A DNA stretch of 50,369 nucleotides from JAJPXC01 sp964510535 (GCA_964510535.1 CAZECG010000016.1:1-50369); one strand, 5' to 3'; positions 1-8,067 are shown, numbered from the stretch's first letter. Notes: generated from the sequence alone by a model not told the origin. Made by a program: numbers and translations.

Positions 1-308
1 ATCGTTGGAATGCTTCCGTGCCGATTGATGTCACCGAGTTGGGGATTGTCACCGACTTCAAGCCGCTGCAACCATCGAATGCGCGTACCCCGATTTCTGA
101 CACAGAGTATGTGGCACCGTCAAATTCAACCGCCGAGGGGATTTCGATATTCTCCGGGAGGTCGCCGGAATGTCCAACTAACTTGACCGTACCGTCTGAT
201 TTCTTATCATACTCGAAGTTGCCGACCGAAAAAATCAGCTGCCGCGCCTGCAAAAGCTGTGGTGATTGACAACAGCAGTGTCGCGAAGATTTTAGTAGTT
301 TTTTTCAT
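1..308 (-). pseudogene. BspA-type leucine-rich-repeat surface protein, 5' fragment with frameshift
   Basis: The start codon is at 306-308 and the gene runs off the left edge. The first frame gives a classic export signal (MKKTTKIFATLLLSITTAFA) and stops after 33 codons at 207-209. From the A6 run at 229-234 onward, the next frame reads on without a stop to position 1 and gives VGNFEYDKKSDG, then repeats such as SVSEIGVRAFDGCSGLKSV and TIPNSVTSIGTEAF. These match the LRR_5 (BspA-like) family of Bacteroidales surface proteins, which bind host proteins. Removing one base from the A6 run would restore a single frame reading AADFSVGNFEYD. The lesion is therefore a +1 slip in a homopolymer: a pseudogene, a phase-variable gene or a sequencing error. 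The family call is firm; the state of the gene is not. Confidence 0.8.
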
Positions 309-432
309 GTTGCTATTGTATTTTGAGTTAGAAAATGATTCTCGGAAAGTCGGTTGCGATAAATCCGGCTTGTCATTAGCTCCGTCACCGGTGTCTCATT
401 ATGGCGAGAGGCTGATGTGGTTGTCTATTTCA

Positions 433-466
433 CAAATTTAAGAAATAATTTTCTGAATTTTAGCAA
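433..466 (-). promoter_or_regulatory. Promoter of the LRR gene
   Basis: On the minus strand the -7 box TAAATTTG (433-440) fits TAnnTTTG, and a TTG at 464-466 lies 23 nt upstream. This predicts a 5' leader of roughly 115 nt before the start codon at 308. Confidence 0.6.
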
Positions 467-677
467 AAAAATCGGCTTTTTCGTGCGTGGGGGGGGGTAA
501 ACGGCTGATATTCAACAATGTAGACTTGTAACAATTTTGTAACTATCCACCACTTATGGTATCGGATGATTACCCGAAAAAACCCTCATATAGCTTACAA
601 ATTGTTGCCGAAACGCGGAGGCTGGTGAGATTTGGCGGCTGAATGCTTTTCTCGTTCGGTAATCCGTGAAAAATCGC

Positions 678-685
678 TATTTTTG
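678..685 (+). promoter_or_regulatory. -7 box for the DNA methyltransferase
   Basis: TATTTTTG at 678-685 fits TAnnTTTG and lies 23 nt before the ATG at 709. A good TTG -33 element is not visible at the expected distance; the best match is TTC around 655. Confidence 0.5.
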
Positions 686-708
686 CAAAATATATACTTA
701 ATCCTCAA

Positions 709-2070
709 ATGGCAAAAAAGAGTACCGACAAAACCGATAAATCAGCCGCTATGCCGGCCGAGAGGGTCGCAAGCGATTTGTTGTCGCCTGCAACGCTCGC
801 TGAGATGGCAGCAGCCCCAAGTCCCGGAGATAACCCACTGAGGGTGTTGTCGCTGTTTTCGGGCTGCGGCGGTATGGATGCCGGTTTTGAGGGGTGGTTT
901 ATCGCCCCGCGCCGGTCGTTTCCTGCTGACAGCCGCTTGGTTGAGCAGACGCTTGACGAGAATTGGGTACTCGTGAAAAAGACGCGTTTCACCACTGTCT
1001 TTGCCAACGACATACTGCCGGAGGCGCGTGCCGGATGGCTTGGCTATATGAGCCGGTTTGGCCACGGCGGGGATATATTCAGTAACCGCAGTGTCGTCGA
1101 CCTCGTCAAGGCGCATAATGAGGGCGTAGAGGTGTTTCCCCGCGATATTGATGTGGTGCTTGGGGGATTCCCCTGCCAGGATTTCAGCGTGGCGGGGAAG
1201 CGTCTCGGTTTTGATTCGCGCAAAAACCATCTCGGCAAGACCCGCGAGGGGGATGACGCCGACCGGCCCTCGGAGGAGAGCCGCGGCAAACTCTATTGCT
1301 GGATGAAGCAGGTGATTGACGCTACGCGCCCTAAGGTGTTCATAGCCGAGAATGTCAAGGGGCTTGTCAATCTCAAGGATGTCAAAGATATAATACAACG
1401 CGATTTCTCGACAGCCGGAAGCGGTTACATAGTGCTCGACCCGCAAGTGCTGCACGCCGCCGACTATGGCGTTCCCGAGGCACGCGAGCGCGTGATATTC
1501 ATAGGGTTGCGCCGCGATGCGCTGCGTCCCGAAGCCCTTGCGGCGTTGGAGTCGTCTGAAGTCGCGGAGGAGTATAACCCATACCCTCGCCCCACTCATA
1601 GCCGTGACGGCAATCAGGCGTTGTGCCCGGCTGTGACCACGGCTGACGTTTTGTCGGCGCTCCCCGAGCCGGAGGAGGCTGCCGACCGCTCACAACAAGT
1701 CTATTCCAAAGCGAAGTATATGGCCAACGGCTCGCAGGGGCAGATAGAGATAAAGCTTGACCGCCCCGGGCCTACGATACGTTCGGAACACCATGGAAAC
1801 ATCGAGTTCCGCCGACTGTCGGCTGAGCATGGCGGCAGACACTCGGCAGAGCTTGCGGCGGGCAGGCGCGAGCGGCGGTTGACACCGCGCGAGTGCGCGT
1901 TGATACAGACCTTCCCCCCCGACTTCCCCTTTGTGAGGTCGTCGGCGACGTTTCCCGGCGGCACGATGAGCGCGTCAGGGGCATATAAGGTGATAGGCAA
2001 CGCCGTCCCGCCGGTGCTTGCTTACCATATAGCGTCGAGGCTCGAAGAGCTGTGGCGGCTTTTATTTTGA
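709..2070 (+). CDS. DNA (cytosine-5-)-methyltransferase, apparently orphan
   Basis: The 453-residue protein transfers a methyl group from S-adenosylmethionine to C5 of cytosine in DNA. Visible C5-methylase motifs are motif I FSGCGGMDAGF (about 50-60), motif IV with the catalytic cysteine in GGFPCQDFSVAGKR (C156), motif VI ENV (214-216), motif VIII PEARERVIFIG (256-265) and motif X GNAVPP (430-435). The target recognition region lies between motifs VIII and X, roughly 270-420, and includes RSEHHGNIEFRRL. The sequence specificity cannot be read from this. No restriction endonuclease, Vsr nuclease or specificity subunit lies next to it; the neighbours are a broken LRR gene and pgi. It may be a solitary regulatory methylase or a remnant of a restriction-modification system. 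The first ~40 residues are low-complexity. Confidence 0.93.
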   Translation: MAKKSTDKTDKSAAMPAERVASDLLSPATLAEMAAAPSPGDNPLRVLSLFSGCGGMDAGFEGWFIAPRRSFPADSRLVEQTLDENWVLVKKTRFTTVFANDILPEARAGWLGYMSRFGHGGDIFSNRSVVDLVKAHNEGVEVFPRDIDVVLGGFPCQDFSVAGKRLGFDSRKNHLGKTREGDDADRPSEESRGKLYCWMKQVIDATRPKVFIAENVKGLVNLKDVKDIIQRDFSTAGSGYIVLDPQVLHAADYGVPEARERVIFIGLRRDALRPEALAALESSEVAEEYNPYPRPTHSRDGNQALCPAVTTADVLSALPEPEEAADRSQQVYSKAKYMANGSQGQIEIKLDRPGPTIRSEHHGNIEFRRLSAEHGGRHSAELAAGRRERRLTPRECALIQTFPPDFPFVRSSATFPGGTMSASGAYKVIGNAVPPVLAYHIASRLEELWRLLF

Positions 2071-2071
2071 T

Positions 2072-2102
2072 TTGGCGGTCAAGGCAAAAACCTTTACCTT
2101 TG
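2072..2102 (+). promoter_or_regulatory. Promoter of pgi
   Basis: A textbook Bacteroidota promoter: TTG at 2072-2074, a 20-nt spacer, and TACCTTTG at 2095-2102. The TTG starts right after the methyltransferase stop codon, so pgi has its own transcript with a leader of about 65 nt. Confidence 0.75.
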
Positions 2103-2172
2103 CCCATATGTTGTTGTAATTACCGATAATAGAGATTATAAACTAAGAAATAACCATATTTATACATAAGAG

Positions 2173-3510
2173 ATGAATCTTATTCAAGTAAACATTCAGA
2201 ATGCGCTCGGCGCAGTCAGCGAAGGCGACGTTAAAGCGCTTATGCCCCAAGCCGATGCCGCCCTCGGCACCCTGTATCGCGCTGATGGCGCGGGTAACGA
2301 TTTCTTGGGCTGGCTTGACCTCCCGACTCGCACCGGCGAAACGCTTTTGGCCGACATCGAGGCTGCGGCGGCGTCGTTGCGTGAAACGTGTGAAGCGGTT
2401 GTGACTATCGGTATCGGCGGCAGCTATCTTGGCGCAAAAGCGGTTATCGAAGCTCTCAGCGATTCATTCGCCGCTTACCGCCATGACGGCAAGAACCCCG
2501 AAATGCTCTTTGCCGGACAAAATATAGGCGAGGATTACCTGTATGAACTTCAGGATTATCTCAAAGGTAAAAAATTCGGTATAATTGTTATCTCCAAGTC
2601 GGGCACCACTACCGAGCCTGCCATCGCATTCCGCTTGCTCAAAGAGCAACTTGAGAAGTCGCTTGGCAAGGATGAGGCGTCGAAACGCATCGTCGCCGTT
2701 ACCGACGCGCGTCGCGGCGCGTTGCGCCAGCTCGCCACCGAAGAGGGCTACAAAACGTTTGTCATCGAGGACAGCGTCGGCGGACGTTTCTCGGTGCTCA
2801 GCCCCGTGGGATTGTTGCCCATAGCCGTGGCCGGCTTTGATGTGAAAGCGTTGGTGGCAGGCGCTCAGCTGATGGAGAAAACACTCAAAACCCCGTCGGC
2901 CGATAACATGGCTGAGGTTTACGCGGCTACACGCAACGCCCTTTACAACGCCGGCAGGAAAATCGAGATACTTGTAAACTATAACCCCAAACTCCATTAT
3001 TTCGGTGAATGGTGGAAACAACTCTACGGCGAGAGCGAGGGTAAGGAGCATAAGGGTATTTTCCCGGCGGCTGTCGACAACTCGACCGACCTCCACTCGA
3101 TGGGGCAATGGATTCAGGATGGCGAGCGCACAATCTTTGAGACGGTTCTATCTGTAGCCGAGCAGCGTCACACGGTGGTTATCCCCTCGGATGAGGCTAA
3201 CCTCGACGGATTGAACTACATAGCCGGCAAACGTGTAGACGAGGTAAACAAAATGGCTGAACTCGGTACGCGCATAGCCCACGTAGACGGCGGAGTGCCT
3301 AACCTGCATATCACTATCCCGGCACTCAAAGAGGAATACCTCGGCCAGCTTATCTATTTCTTTGAGATAGCTTGCGGCATCAGCGGCTACATCCTCGGAG
3401 TGAACCCGTTTAACCAGCCCGGCGTCGAGGACTATAAGCGCAATATGTTTGCCCTGCTCGCCAAACCGGGCTATGAGAAAGAGACCGAGGCTATCCGCGC
3501 CCGTCTCTGA
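2173..3510 (+). CDS. pgi: Glucose-6-phosphate isomerase
   Basis: The enzyme interconverts glucose-6-phosphate and fructose-6-phosphate in the cytoplasm (glycolysis and gluconeogenesis). The 445-residue length matches the short bacterial Pgi class. Visible sugar-phosphate-binding signatures are TIGIGGSYLGAKAV near residue 77, VISKSGTTTEPAIAF near 140, and GEWWKQLYGESEGKEHKGIF near 277-296, which is the PGI family signature. The C-terminal GVNPFNQPGVEDYKRNMF is also typical. The ATG at 2173 follows an AT-rich leader without a Shine-Dalgarno sequence, as usual in this phylum. It is a single-gene unit with its own promoter and terminator. Confidence 0.97.
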   Translation: MNLIQVNIQNALGAVSEGDVKALMPQADAALGTLYRADGAGNDFLGWLDLPTRTGETLLADIEAAAASLRETCEAVVTIGIGGSYLGAKAVIEALSDSFAAYRHDGKNPEMLFAGQNIGEDYLYELQDYLKGKKFGIIVISKSGTTTEPAIAFRLLKEQLEKSLGKDEASKRIVAVTDARRGALRQLATEEGYKTFVIEDSVGGRFSVLSPVGLLPIAVAGFDVKALVAGAQLMEKTLKTPSADNMAEVYAATRNALYNAGRKIEILVNYNPKLHYFGEWWKQLYGESEGKEHKGIFPAAVDNSTDLHSMGQWIQDGERTIFETVLSVAEQRHTVVIPSDEANLDGLNYIAGKRVDEVNKMAELGTRIAHVDGGVPNLHITIPALKEEYLGQLIYFFEIACGISGYILGVNPFNQPGVEDYKRNMFALLAKPGYEKETEAIRARL

Positions 3511-3568
3511 TTCGCGCTCACGGCTTTGAAATAGCTTGAACGGAGCGAGCTTGGCTCGCAAAAATAAA

Positions 3569-3615
3569 CCGCGCTCCAAAAGTTATACACAACTTTCGGA
3601 GCGCGGCTTTCTATT
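3569..3615 (+). terminator. Rho-independent terminator of pgi
   Basis: A nine-base-pair GC stem, CCGCGCTCC (3569-3577) with GGAGCGCGG (3598-3606), extended by an AAAGTT/AACTTT inner helix, followed by a T-rich stretch. Confidence 0.75.
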
Positions 3616-3656
3616 TGTTGCTCGCCTTTATTTGTGGCTGTGATTTGGATTGTTGC

Positions 3657-3998
3657 TCATTCTCCATTCAAGAGGGCTTCAATCTCTTGCTTAAGCAATG
3701 GCAAGTGGTTGATTACTATTCCCTAAAGAATGTCAGGCTTTAATGAGTCATATGCATGAATTACAAAATTCCTGGTATCTACTATTTTTCTTGCGGCTGT
3801 AATCGGAATATCGGGATTGATTTTCAACGCTTGATTCATAGCTTCCCCCATTATCTCAATGTTTCTTTCAACGCCTCTCCTAAAAAGTGTGTCATTGCAG
3901 AACGTGGCATATTCTTTTGGTCTGTCATTCAAAAACGACTCTATTTCCAAAATTGAGGAAAGTATGTCTGACAAATATTTCCCGAGTTTCCTATCCAT
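3657..3998 (-). pseudogene. hepT: HepT-like HEPN ribonuclease toxin, truncated by an in-frame stop
   Basis: The ATG at 3996-3998 gives 91 residues ending at a TAG at 3723-3725. Reading through that codon continues in the same frame for 21 residues (GIVINHLPLLKQEIEALLNG) to a TGA at 3657-3659, for a normal HepT length of about 113. A Trp (TGG) is usual at this place in the family, so one G-to-A change explains the stop. The HEPN RNase motif RX4HXY is intact: R76, H81, Y83 in RNFVIHAY. In studied HepT/MntA pairs this tyrosine is the residue the antitoxin adenylylates. The missing part is the last helix, so stability or dimer packing may suffer while the active site remains. The start overlaps the end of the upstream antitoxin gene by 8 bp. 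Loss of toxin function is inferred, not shown. Confidence 0.8.
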
Positions 3999-4293
3999 AT
4001 ATCAGATGTTTGGTTTCTTCGAGTTCTTCCTTGAAATAAGGGTTCTTGATTGCCGATTCATCAACTAAATCGACATCTCTTCCAAACAAAGCCTTCAAAG
4101 CATGGTAGAAGTCGAAAAAGTTGTCAGCGTAAGTGTTATGGTCAATCTCAGAATTGAAGTCCACAAGAATATCAACATCACTATGCTCATTGAACCGTGG
4201 AGTAAGTATGGAACCAAAGGCATACAACTTTCTAACCTTGTATTTTCGACACAAAGCAAAGAGCTTATGAATGTTGTCGTTTATGAGATGCAT
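3991..4293 (-). CDS. mntA: MntA-like minimal nucleotidyltransferase antitoxin
   Basis: This 100-residue protein is of the MNT family, which neutralises HEPN toxins by transferring AMP onto the toxin. The nucleotidyltransferase motif is complete: GS at 27-28 and the metal-binding pair D39 and D41 in HSDVDILVDF, with a further acidic residue in GRDVDLVDE. It is upstream of hepT and overlaps it by 8 bp, the usual arrangement for translational coupling. The two genes are clearly more AT-rich than pgi or the WYL gene on either side, which suggests horizontal acquisition. A -7 box TAGATTTG lies at 4314-4321 on the minus strand, about 20 nt upstream of the ATG. Confidence 0.88.
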   Translation of the reverse strand: MHLINDNIHKLFALCRKYKVRKLYAFGSILTPRFNEHSDVDILVDFNSEIDHNTYADNFFDFYHALKALFGRDVDLVDESAIKNPYFKEELEETKHLIYG

Positions 4294-4313
4294 ATCACAA
4301 AACTTATCGATTA

Positions 4314-4321
4314 CAAATCTA
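4314..4321 (-). promoter_or_regulatory. -7 box for mntA-hepT
   Basis: On the minus strand TAGATTTG fits TAnnTTTG and sits 20 nt upstream of the mntA start. No clear TTG lies at the -33 distance. Confidence 0.5.
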
Positions 4322-4356
4322 ATGTTTTTAATTTGAATTTAGTCGGTTTTGGCATT

Positions 4357-4393
4357 GAAAAAAGCCAATTCTCGGATGAGCGCGGCTTTTTGC
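4357..4393 (-). terminator. Terminator downstream of the WYL gene
   Basis: On the minus strand AAAAAGCC pairs with GGCTTTTT around a loop of about 17 nt, ending in a T run. It would separate the WYL operon from mntA-hepT on the same strand. Confidence 0.55.
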
Positions 4394-4403
4394 TGATTGG
4401 TTG

Positions 4404-5303
4404 TCAGGCGTGCTGGTTGTAAAGCTCGAGGGTGTCGCGGAGCGAGGTGAGCATCATGGCGCGTAGTTCGGGCGGCTCGAGCACCACGATTCCGGTGCCG
4501 TATGACAGCAGCTCGCTGACGAAGTCGGGTGTCAGCTTTATCTGATACTGGAAAATTGAGAATTTGTCGTGAATCATCTCTTTCTGGGAGTGGTGCAGCG
4601 GCAGGTTGCGCAGGTATTTGGCTTGGCGGTTGTCGGTGCGGATGACCACCCGCTTTGATTCGCCCTGAGTGAAGACGACCCCGAACGAGTCGCGGCAAAA
4701 TTCCTCGGCGTTGAAATCGTCGGGAATTTCAAACTGCTCGGGTCCTACGGTGACGTCGCTCATGCGGTCGAGGGCGTAGGTTTTAAGCGTGTCTTCCTTC
4801 ACGTTGCGCCCCGTGATATACCAGCGTTGGCGGAACAGTTTCAGAAAATAAGGTTCGAGAGTGACTTCGCGCGCCGAAGTGCGGCTATATGGCGCATAGC
4901 TGAAAGTCAGCGGCCTAAACTCCTTCAATGCGTCCATCACGGTGCCCATGTGGTCGCGCGCCGAGGGGATGTCTTCAAGGAAAATGCGTTCCGACACCTT
5001 GCGCGAGTCGCTCAACACATTGTTGGTAACCACCGAGTTGAGCAACCAGTTTGTCACGCTTTCGTTGTGGATATCCTCGTCGTCGATATAGTATTCAAAC
5101 GTGGTCTGGTCACACTCGATGGTGATTCTGAACAGCTCCTCGATGGCCATGCGGTAGTTGTAGAATGTGCGTCGCGGAAGGTTTTCCCCATTTGAGAACG
5201 GGGTTTCGCGCCATCGGCGGTTAAGCTCTTTCCGCGATATGCGCCCATATCGTTTGATTGTGTCCACTATCCAGATGTAGCGGCTGAAAAGGTCCTTAGA
5301 CAT
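4404..5303 (-). CDS. WYL-domain transcriptional regulator
   Basis: From the ATG at 5301-5303 the product is 299 residues. An upstream start at 5375 is possible but would add a Pro/Arg-rich stretch inside the symporter coding sequence, so the internal ATG beginning MSKDLFSRYIWIVDTIKRYG is chosen. The N-terminal ~85 residues look like a winged helix (RISRKELNRRW, then LPRRTFYNYRMAIEELF). The rest is a WYL-type sensor: LTFSYAPYSRTSAREVTLEP, then PYFLKLFRQRWYITGRN and TYALDRM. WYL regulators bind small ligands or nucleic acids and repress or activate nearby genes. It is the last gene after namZ and the symporter on the same strand, so control of that operon is a reasonable guess; no operator was identified. 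Confidence 0.85.
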   Translation of the reverse strand: MSKDLFSRYIWIVDTIKRYGRISRKELNRRWRETPFSNGENLPRRTFYNYRMAIEELFRITIECDQTTFEYYIDDEDIHNESVTNWLLNSVVTNNVLSDSRKVSERIFLEDIPSARDHMGTVMDALKEFRPLTFSYAPYSRTSAREVTLEPYFLKLFRQRWYITGRNVKEDTLKTYALDRMSDVTVGPEQFEIPDDFNAEEFCRDSFGVVFTQGESKRVVIRTDNRQAKYLRNLPLHHSQKEMIHDKFSIFQYQIKLTPDFVSELLSYGTGIVVLEPPELRAMMLTSLRDTLELYNQHA

Positions 5304-5346
5304 ATACGGTAATAAAAGAATTACAGGTTGCCGATAGGGGGGGAGG

Positions 5347-6813
5347 TCAGGCGGCGGCCTTGCGGCGCGCGCCAATCGACAGGCATCGTAGCCCTATGAC
5401 GGTGACGGCGGCGTTGATGATGAGCAGTTCAAATCCGGTGTGATAGCCGGCGGTTTCCAGTAGCACCCATTGCAGGCCCCACGACACCACCGGGGCGGCG
5501 ACGCACACAAAAGGCACTAAGCGGTCTCTGACAGGCTTTTTCCAGAACATACCGTAGACAAACAGCCCGAGGATAGGCCCGTAGGTGTATGAAGCGAGTG
5601 TGTAGACCGCGCTTATGGCGTCCTGGTCGCTCAGATAGTAGAAGCCGATGATGACAAGGCCCATCATGGTCGACATCGCCACATGGACGAGCTTGCGCAC
5701 GCGGGCGAGCCGCTTGTCGTCGTAACGCTTCTGACCGTCGAGGATGTCGACGGTAAACGATGTGGTCAGCGAGGTCAGAGCCGAGCCGGCGGCTGAGTAG
5801 GCGGCTGATATCAGACCGAGCACAAACAGAATGCCCACTATCACCGGCATCTCTTCGTGGTTAGCCACGAAGCCGAACACTTCGTCGCTCTTTGCCGGAA
5901 TCTCCAGCCCTTTGTTCTCCATGAATATGTAGAGGAGGGTGCCGAGCATCAAAAACAGCGCGATGACAAAAAACTGCATTATGCCGCTGACTATCATGTT
6001 TTTCTGTGATTGACGCGAGTCGACGCAGGCGAGGTTGCGCTGCATCATGTCCTGGTCGAGCCCGGTGGTGGCTATGACCATGAACACCCCGGCGAGAAAT
6101 TGTTTCCAGAAGTATGTCCCCTCTTTAGGGTTGTCGAAGAAAAACATCCGCGAGCTGTCGTGGGCGGCGATTGCCGATGTCATCTCGCCGAACGAGAACC
6201 CGAGGTTGGCGGCTATGAAATAGATGCAAAGTATCACCGACATAATCAGGCAGAAACTCTTCAGCGTGTCGGTCCAGATGATGGTTTTCACCCCTCCTTG
6301 CACGGTGTAGAGCCAAATCAGGGCTATCGTCACAATCACGTTGAAGATAAACGGCACATTAAGCGGCTCGAACACGAGTGCCTGCAACACGACGCACACC
6401 ACAAGAAACCTGACCGACGCTCCGAGCATCTTCGACACGAAGAAAAACCATGCGCTGGTGCGGTAGGTGCCGCTACCGAACCGTTCGCCGAGATAGCCGT
6501 AAATCGACACTAAGTTGCGCTTGTAAAACAGCGGGACGAGGACAAACGCTATGATGAAATACCCGACGATGAAGCCGAGCGCCATCTGCAGGTAGGCGTA
6601 GCCGTTGCTCGCCACCATGCCCGGCACGGAGATGAATGTGACCCCCGAAATCGCCGCGCCAATCATGGCGAATGCCACTAACGGCCACGGGGTGCGGCGG
6701 TTGCCGGTGAAAAATGTGGAGTTGTCGCTGCGGTGCGACGCAAAATATGATATTATCAGCAGCAGGGCGAAGTAGCCTGCCATGGTGGCTATTACAATCC
6801 AGTGGCGTTCCAT
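5347..6813 (-). CDS. Sodium:solute symporter (SSS family)
   Basis: This 488-residue inner-membrane protein has about 12-13 hydrophobic segments and the SSS layout, beginning WIVIATMAGYFALLLIISYF and FTGNRRTPWPLVAFAMIGA, with AISGVTFISVPG and the conserved AAYSAAGSALTSLTTSFTVD typical of the family core. SSS proteins use the sodium gradient to import sugars, amino acids or other small solutes. It lies 31 nt downstream of namZ on the same strand, so both are probably co-transcribed. Given NamZ's known activity the solute may be N-acetylmuramic acid or a muropeptide fragment; this is inference from context. The substrate cannot be read from sequence alone. Confidence 0.92.
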   Translation of the reverse strand: MERHWIVIATMAGYFALLLIISYFASHRSDNSTFFTGNRRTPWPLVAFAMIGAAISGVTFISVPGMVASNGYAYLQMALGFIVGYFIIAFVLVPLFYKRNLVSIYGYLGERFGSGTYRTSAWFFFVSKMLGASVRFLVVCVVLQALVFEPLNVPFIFNVIVTIALIWLYTVQGGVKTIIWTDTLKSFCLIMSVILCIYFIAANLGFSFGEMTSAIAAHDSSRMFFFDNPKEGTYFWKQFLAGVFMVIATTGLDQDMMQRNLACVDSRQSQKNMIVSGIMQFFVIALFLMLGTLLYIFMENKGLEIPAKSDEVFGFVANHEEMPVIVGILFVLGLISAAYSAAGSALTSLTTSFTVDILDGQKRYDDKRLARVRKLVHVAMSTMMGLVIIGFYYLSDQDAISAVYTLASYTYGPILGLFVYGMFWKKPVRDRLVPFVCVAAPVVSWGLQWVLLETAGYHTGFELLIINAAVTVIGLRCLSIGARRKAAA

Positions 6814-6844
6814 GTCGGGTGTGGGTTTCTGTGTTAATGGTTAT

Positions 6845-8014
6845 TTATTCGGCGTAAAGTAGATAGGGCTTGCGTTGGTGGCGGAAACGGGCGGTGTCAT
6901 CGGCCCATGACGCTTTGATTTGCGCCGCTGACTGCCCGGCGGCGATTTTGCCCCTGATTGAGGGGTCGCCTATCAGTTTCTCGAAGAAACCGGTGAAAAA
7001 TTTGTCACCGATGCCAAGCGCGTTGTAAGCGTCAATGATGTATTCGAGATTGACCCCTTGGGCTATGATGTCCTCGTTGTCAAGACCGCGCAAGTCGCGG
7101 CCGTGGCACTCCTTGTTGAGCTGAGGCGGGTTTTTCGCGCCCTCGACGCTGCGGGGGGTGAAGCTGTAGGGGTAGCCTTCCATATCGGGGTGACCGTAGA
7201 TTTCAAACGGGTAGTCGGTGCCGCGGCCGAGGCTCACCGGGGTGGCCTCGAAGTAGCAGGTCGACGGGTAGAGGTAAATCGCTTTCATGGTGCGCAGATT
7301 TGGCGACGGCGCGACCGGCAGCTCGTAGCGGGTCTGATGGGTGTAGTTGAGGCAAGGGATAACGTCGAGTTGCACCTTGCGGCCCTCTTTGAGCCACCCC
7401 TCGCCGTTTATCATCAACGCCATCTCTGCGAGTGTCAGCCCGTGGACAACGGGGATGGGCAGCCGCCCCACGCCTGAGGCGTATTTCATATCGAGGATGG
7501 GCCCGTCGACAGTCATGCCGTTGGGGTTGGGACGGTCGAGCACAACCACTTGTTTGCCTTGCTCGGCGGCGACGTTCATCAGGTGGAGCATGGTGCAATA
7601 GTAGGTGTAGAACCGCAGCCCCACATCTTGTATGTCGACGACCACGACATCAAGGTCGCGCATCGCGTCGGCGGCGGCATTGGGGTTCTTGTTGCCGTAG
7701 AGCGACACGATTTCCACCCCGGTCTGGGGGTCGCGCGAGTTGCCGACATGCTCGCCGGCGTCGGCGTTGCCGCGGAAGCCATGTTCGGGTGAGAATATTT
7801 TGGTGACGTTGGTCCCGTTCTCAAGCATGATGTCGAGCGAGTGCCGGCCATCGACAATCCCGGTGTGGTTGGAATACAACCCCACCCGCTTCCCTTTGAG
7901 CAGGGGTATGTATTGGTCGGTGCGCGCGGCTCCGACAACGACTTCTGCAGCGGCGGCGGGAATCAGCGCGCCGATTGTCACTAAAATCAATGTGACGAGC
8001 AGGTTGCGGTTCAT
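6845..8014 (-). CDS. namZ: NamZ-like exo-beta-N-acetylmuramidase (DUF1343)
   Basis: The 389-residue protein has a signal peptide (MNRNLLVTLILVTIGALIPAAAA) and should act in the periplasm. The DUF1343 family was shown in Bacillus and Tannerella to be exo-lytic N-acetylmuramidases that release MurNAc from the non-reducing end of peptidoglycan fragments. Family signatures are GLYSNHTGIVDGRHSLDIM, KIFSPEHGFRG (the Glu is the likely catalytic acid), DIQDVGLRFYTYYCTMLH, VLDRPNPNG and the SLGRGTDYPFEIYGHPDM region; the length is normal. It is first in an operon with the SSS symporter and perhaps the WYL regulator, which fits cell-wall sugar recovery. No MurNAc kinase or MurQ etherase is present in the window. 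Confidence 0.92.
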   Translation of the reverse strand: MNRNLLVTLILVTIGALIPAAAAEVVVGAARTDQYIPLLKGKRVGLYSNHTGIVDGRHSLDIMLENGTNVTKIFSPEHGFRGNADAGEHVGNSRDPQTGVEIVSLYGNKNPNAAADAMRDLDVVVVDIQDVGLRFYTYYCTMLHLMNVAAEQGKQVVVLDRPNPNGMTVDGPILDMKYASGVGRLPIPVVHGLTLAEMALMINGEGWLKEGRKVQLDVIPCLNYTHQTRYELPVAPSPNLRTMKAIYLYPSTCYFEATPVSLGRGTDYPFEIYGHPDMEGYPYSFTPRSVEGAKNPPQLNKECHGRDLRGLDNEDIIAQGVNLEYIIDAYNALGIGDKFFTGFFEKLIGDPSIRGKIAAGQSAAQIKASWADDTARFRHQRKPYLLYAE

Positions 8015-8067
8015 GGCAATAGCGTTATTATAAATTGATTAATTGTTTCAGTCGGGGTTTCATTTTG

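Larger units (their letters stand above)
309..708. other. Intergenic region between LRR gene and methyltransferase
   Basis: About 400 nt with no convincing gene. It holds two divergent promoters (433-466 minus, 678-685 plus), a run of nine G at 489-497, and a direct repeat TTGTAAC at 526-532 and 537-543, spaced by one helical turn. No riboswitch or RNA gene was recognised. Confidence 0.5.

Noticed and set aside
18..269. Plus-strand open frame at the left edge
   Set aside because: The minus strand reads as LRR_5 repeats with an export signal in the same interval, so the plus-strand frame is a shadow.
742..1599. A 285-codon open frame antisense to the cytosine methyltransferase
   Set aside because: The sense frame holds every C5-methylase motif. 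The antisense product has no recognisable domain or start context.
2464..3108. A 214-codon open frame antisense to pgi
   Set aside because: It is fully covered by conserved Pgi sequence and is a shadow frame.
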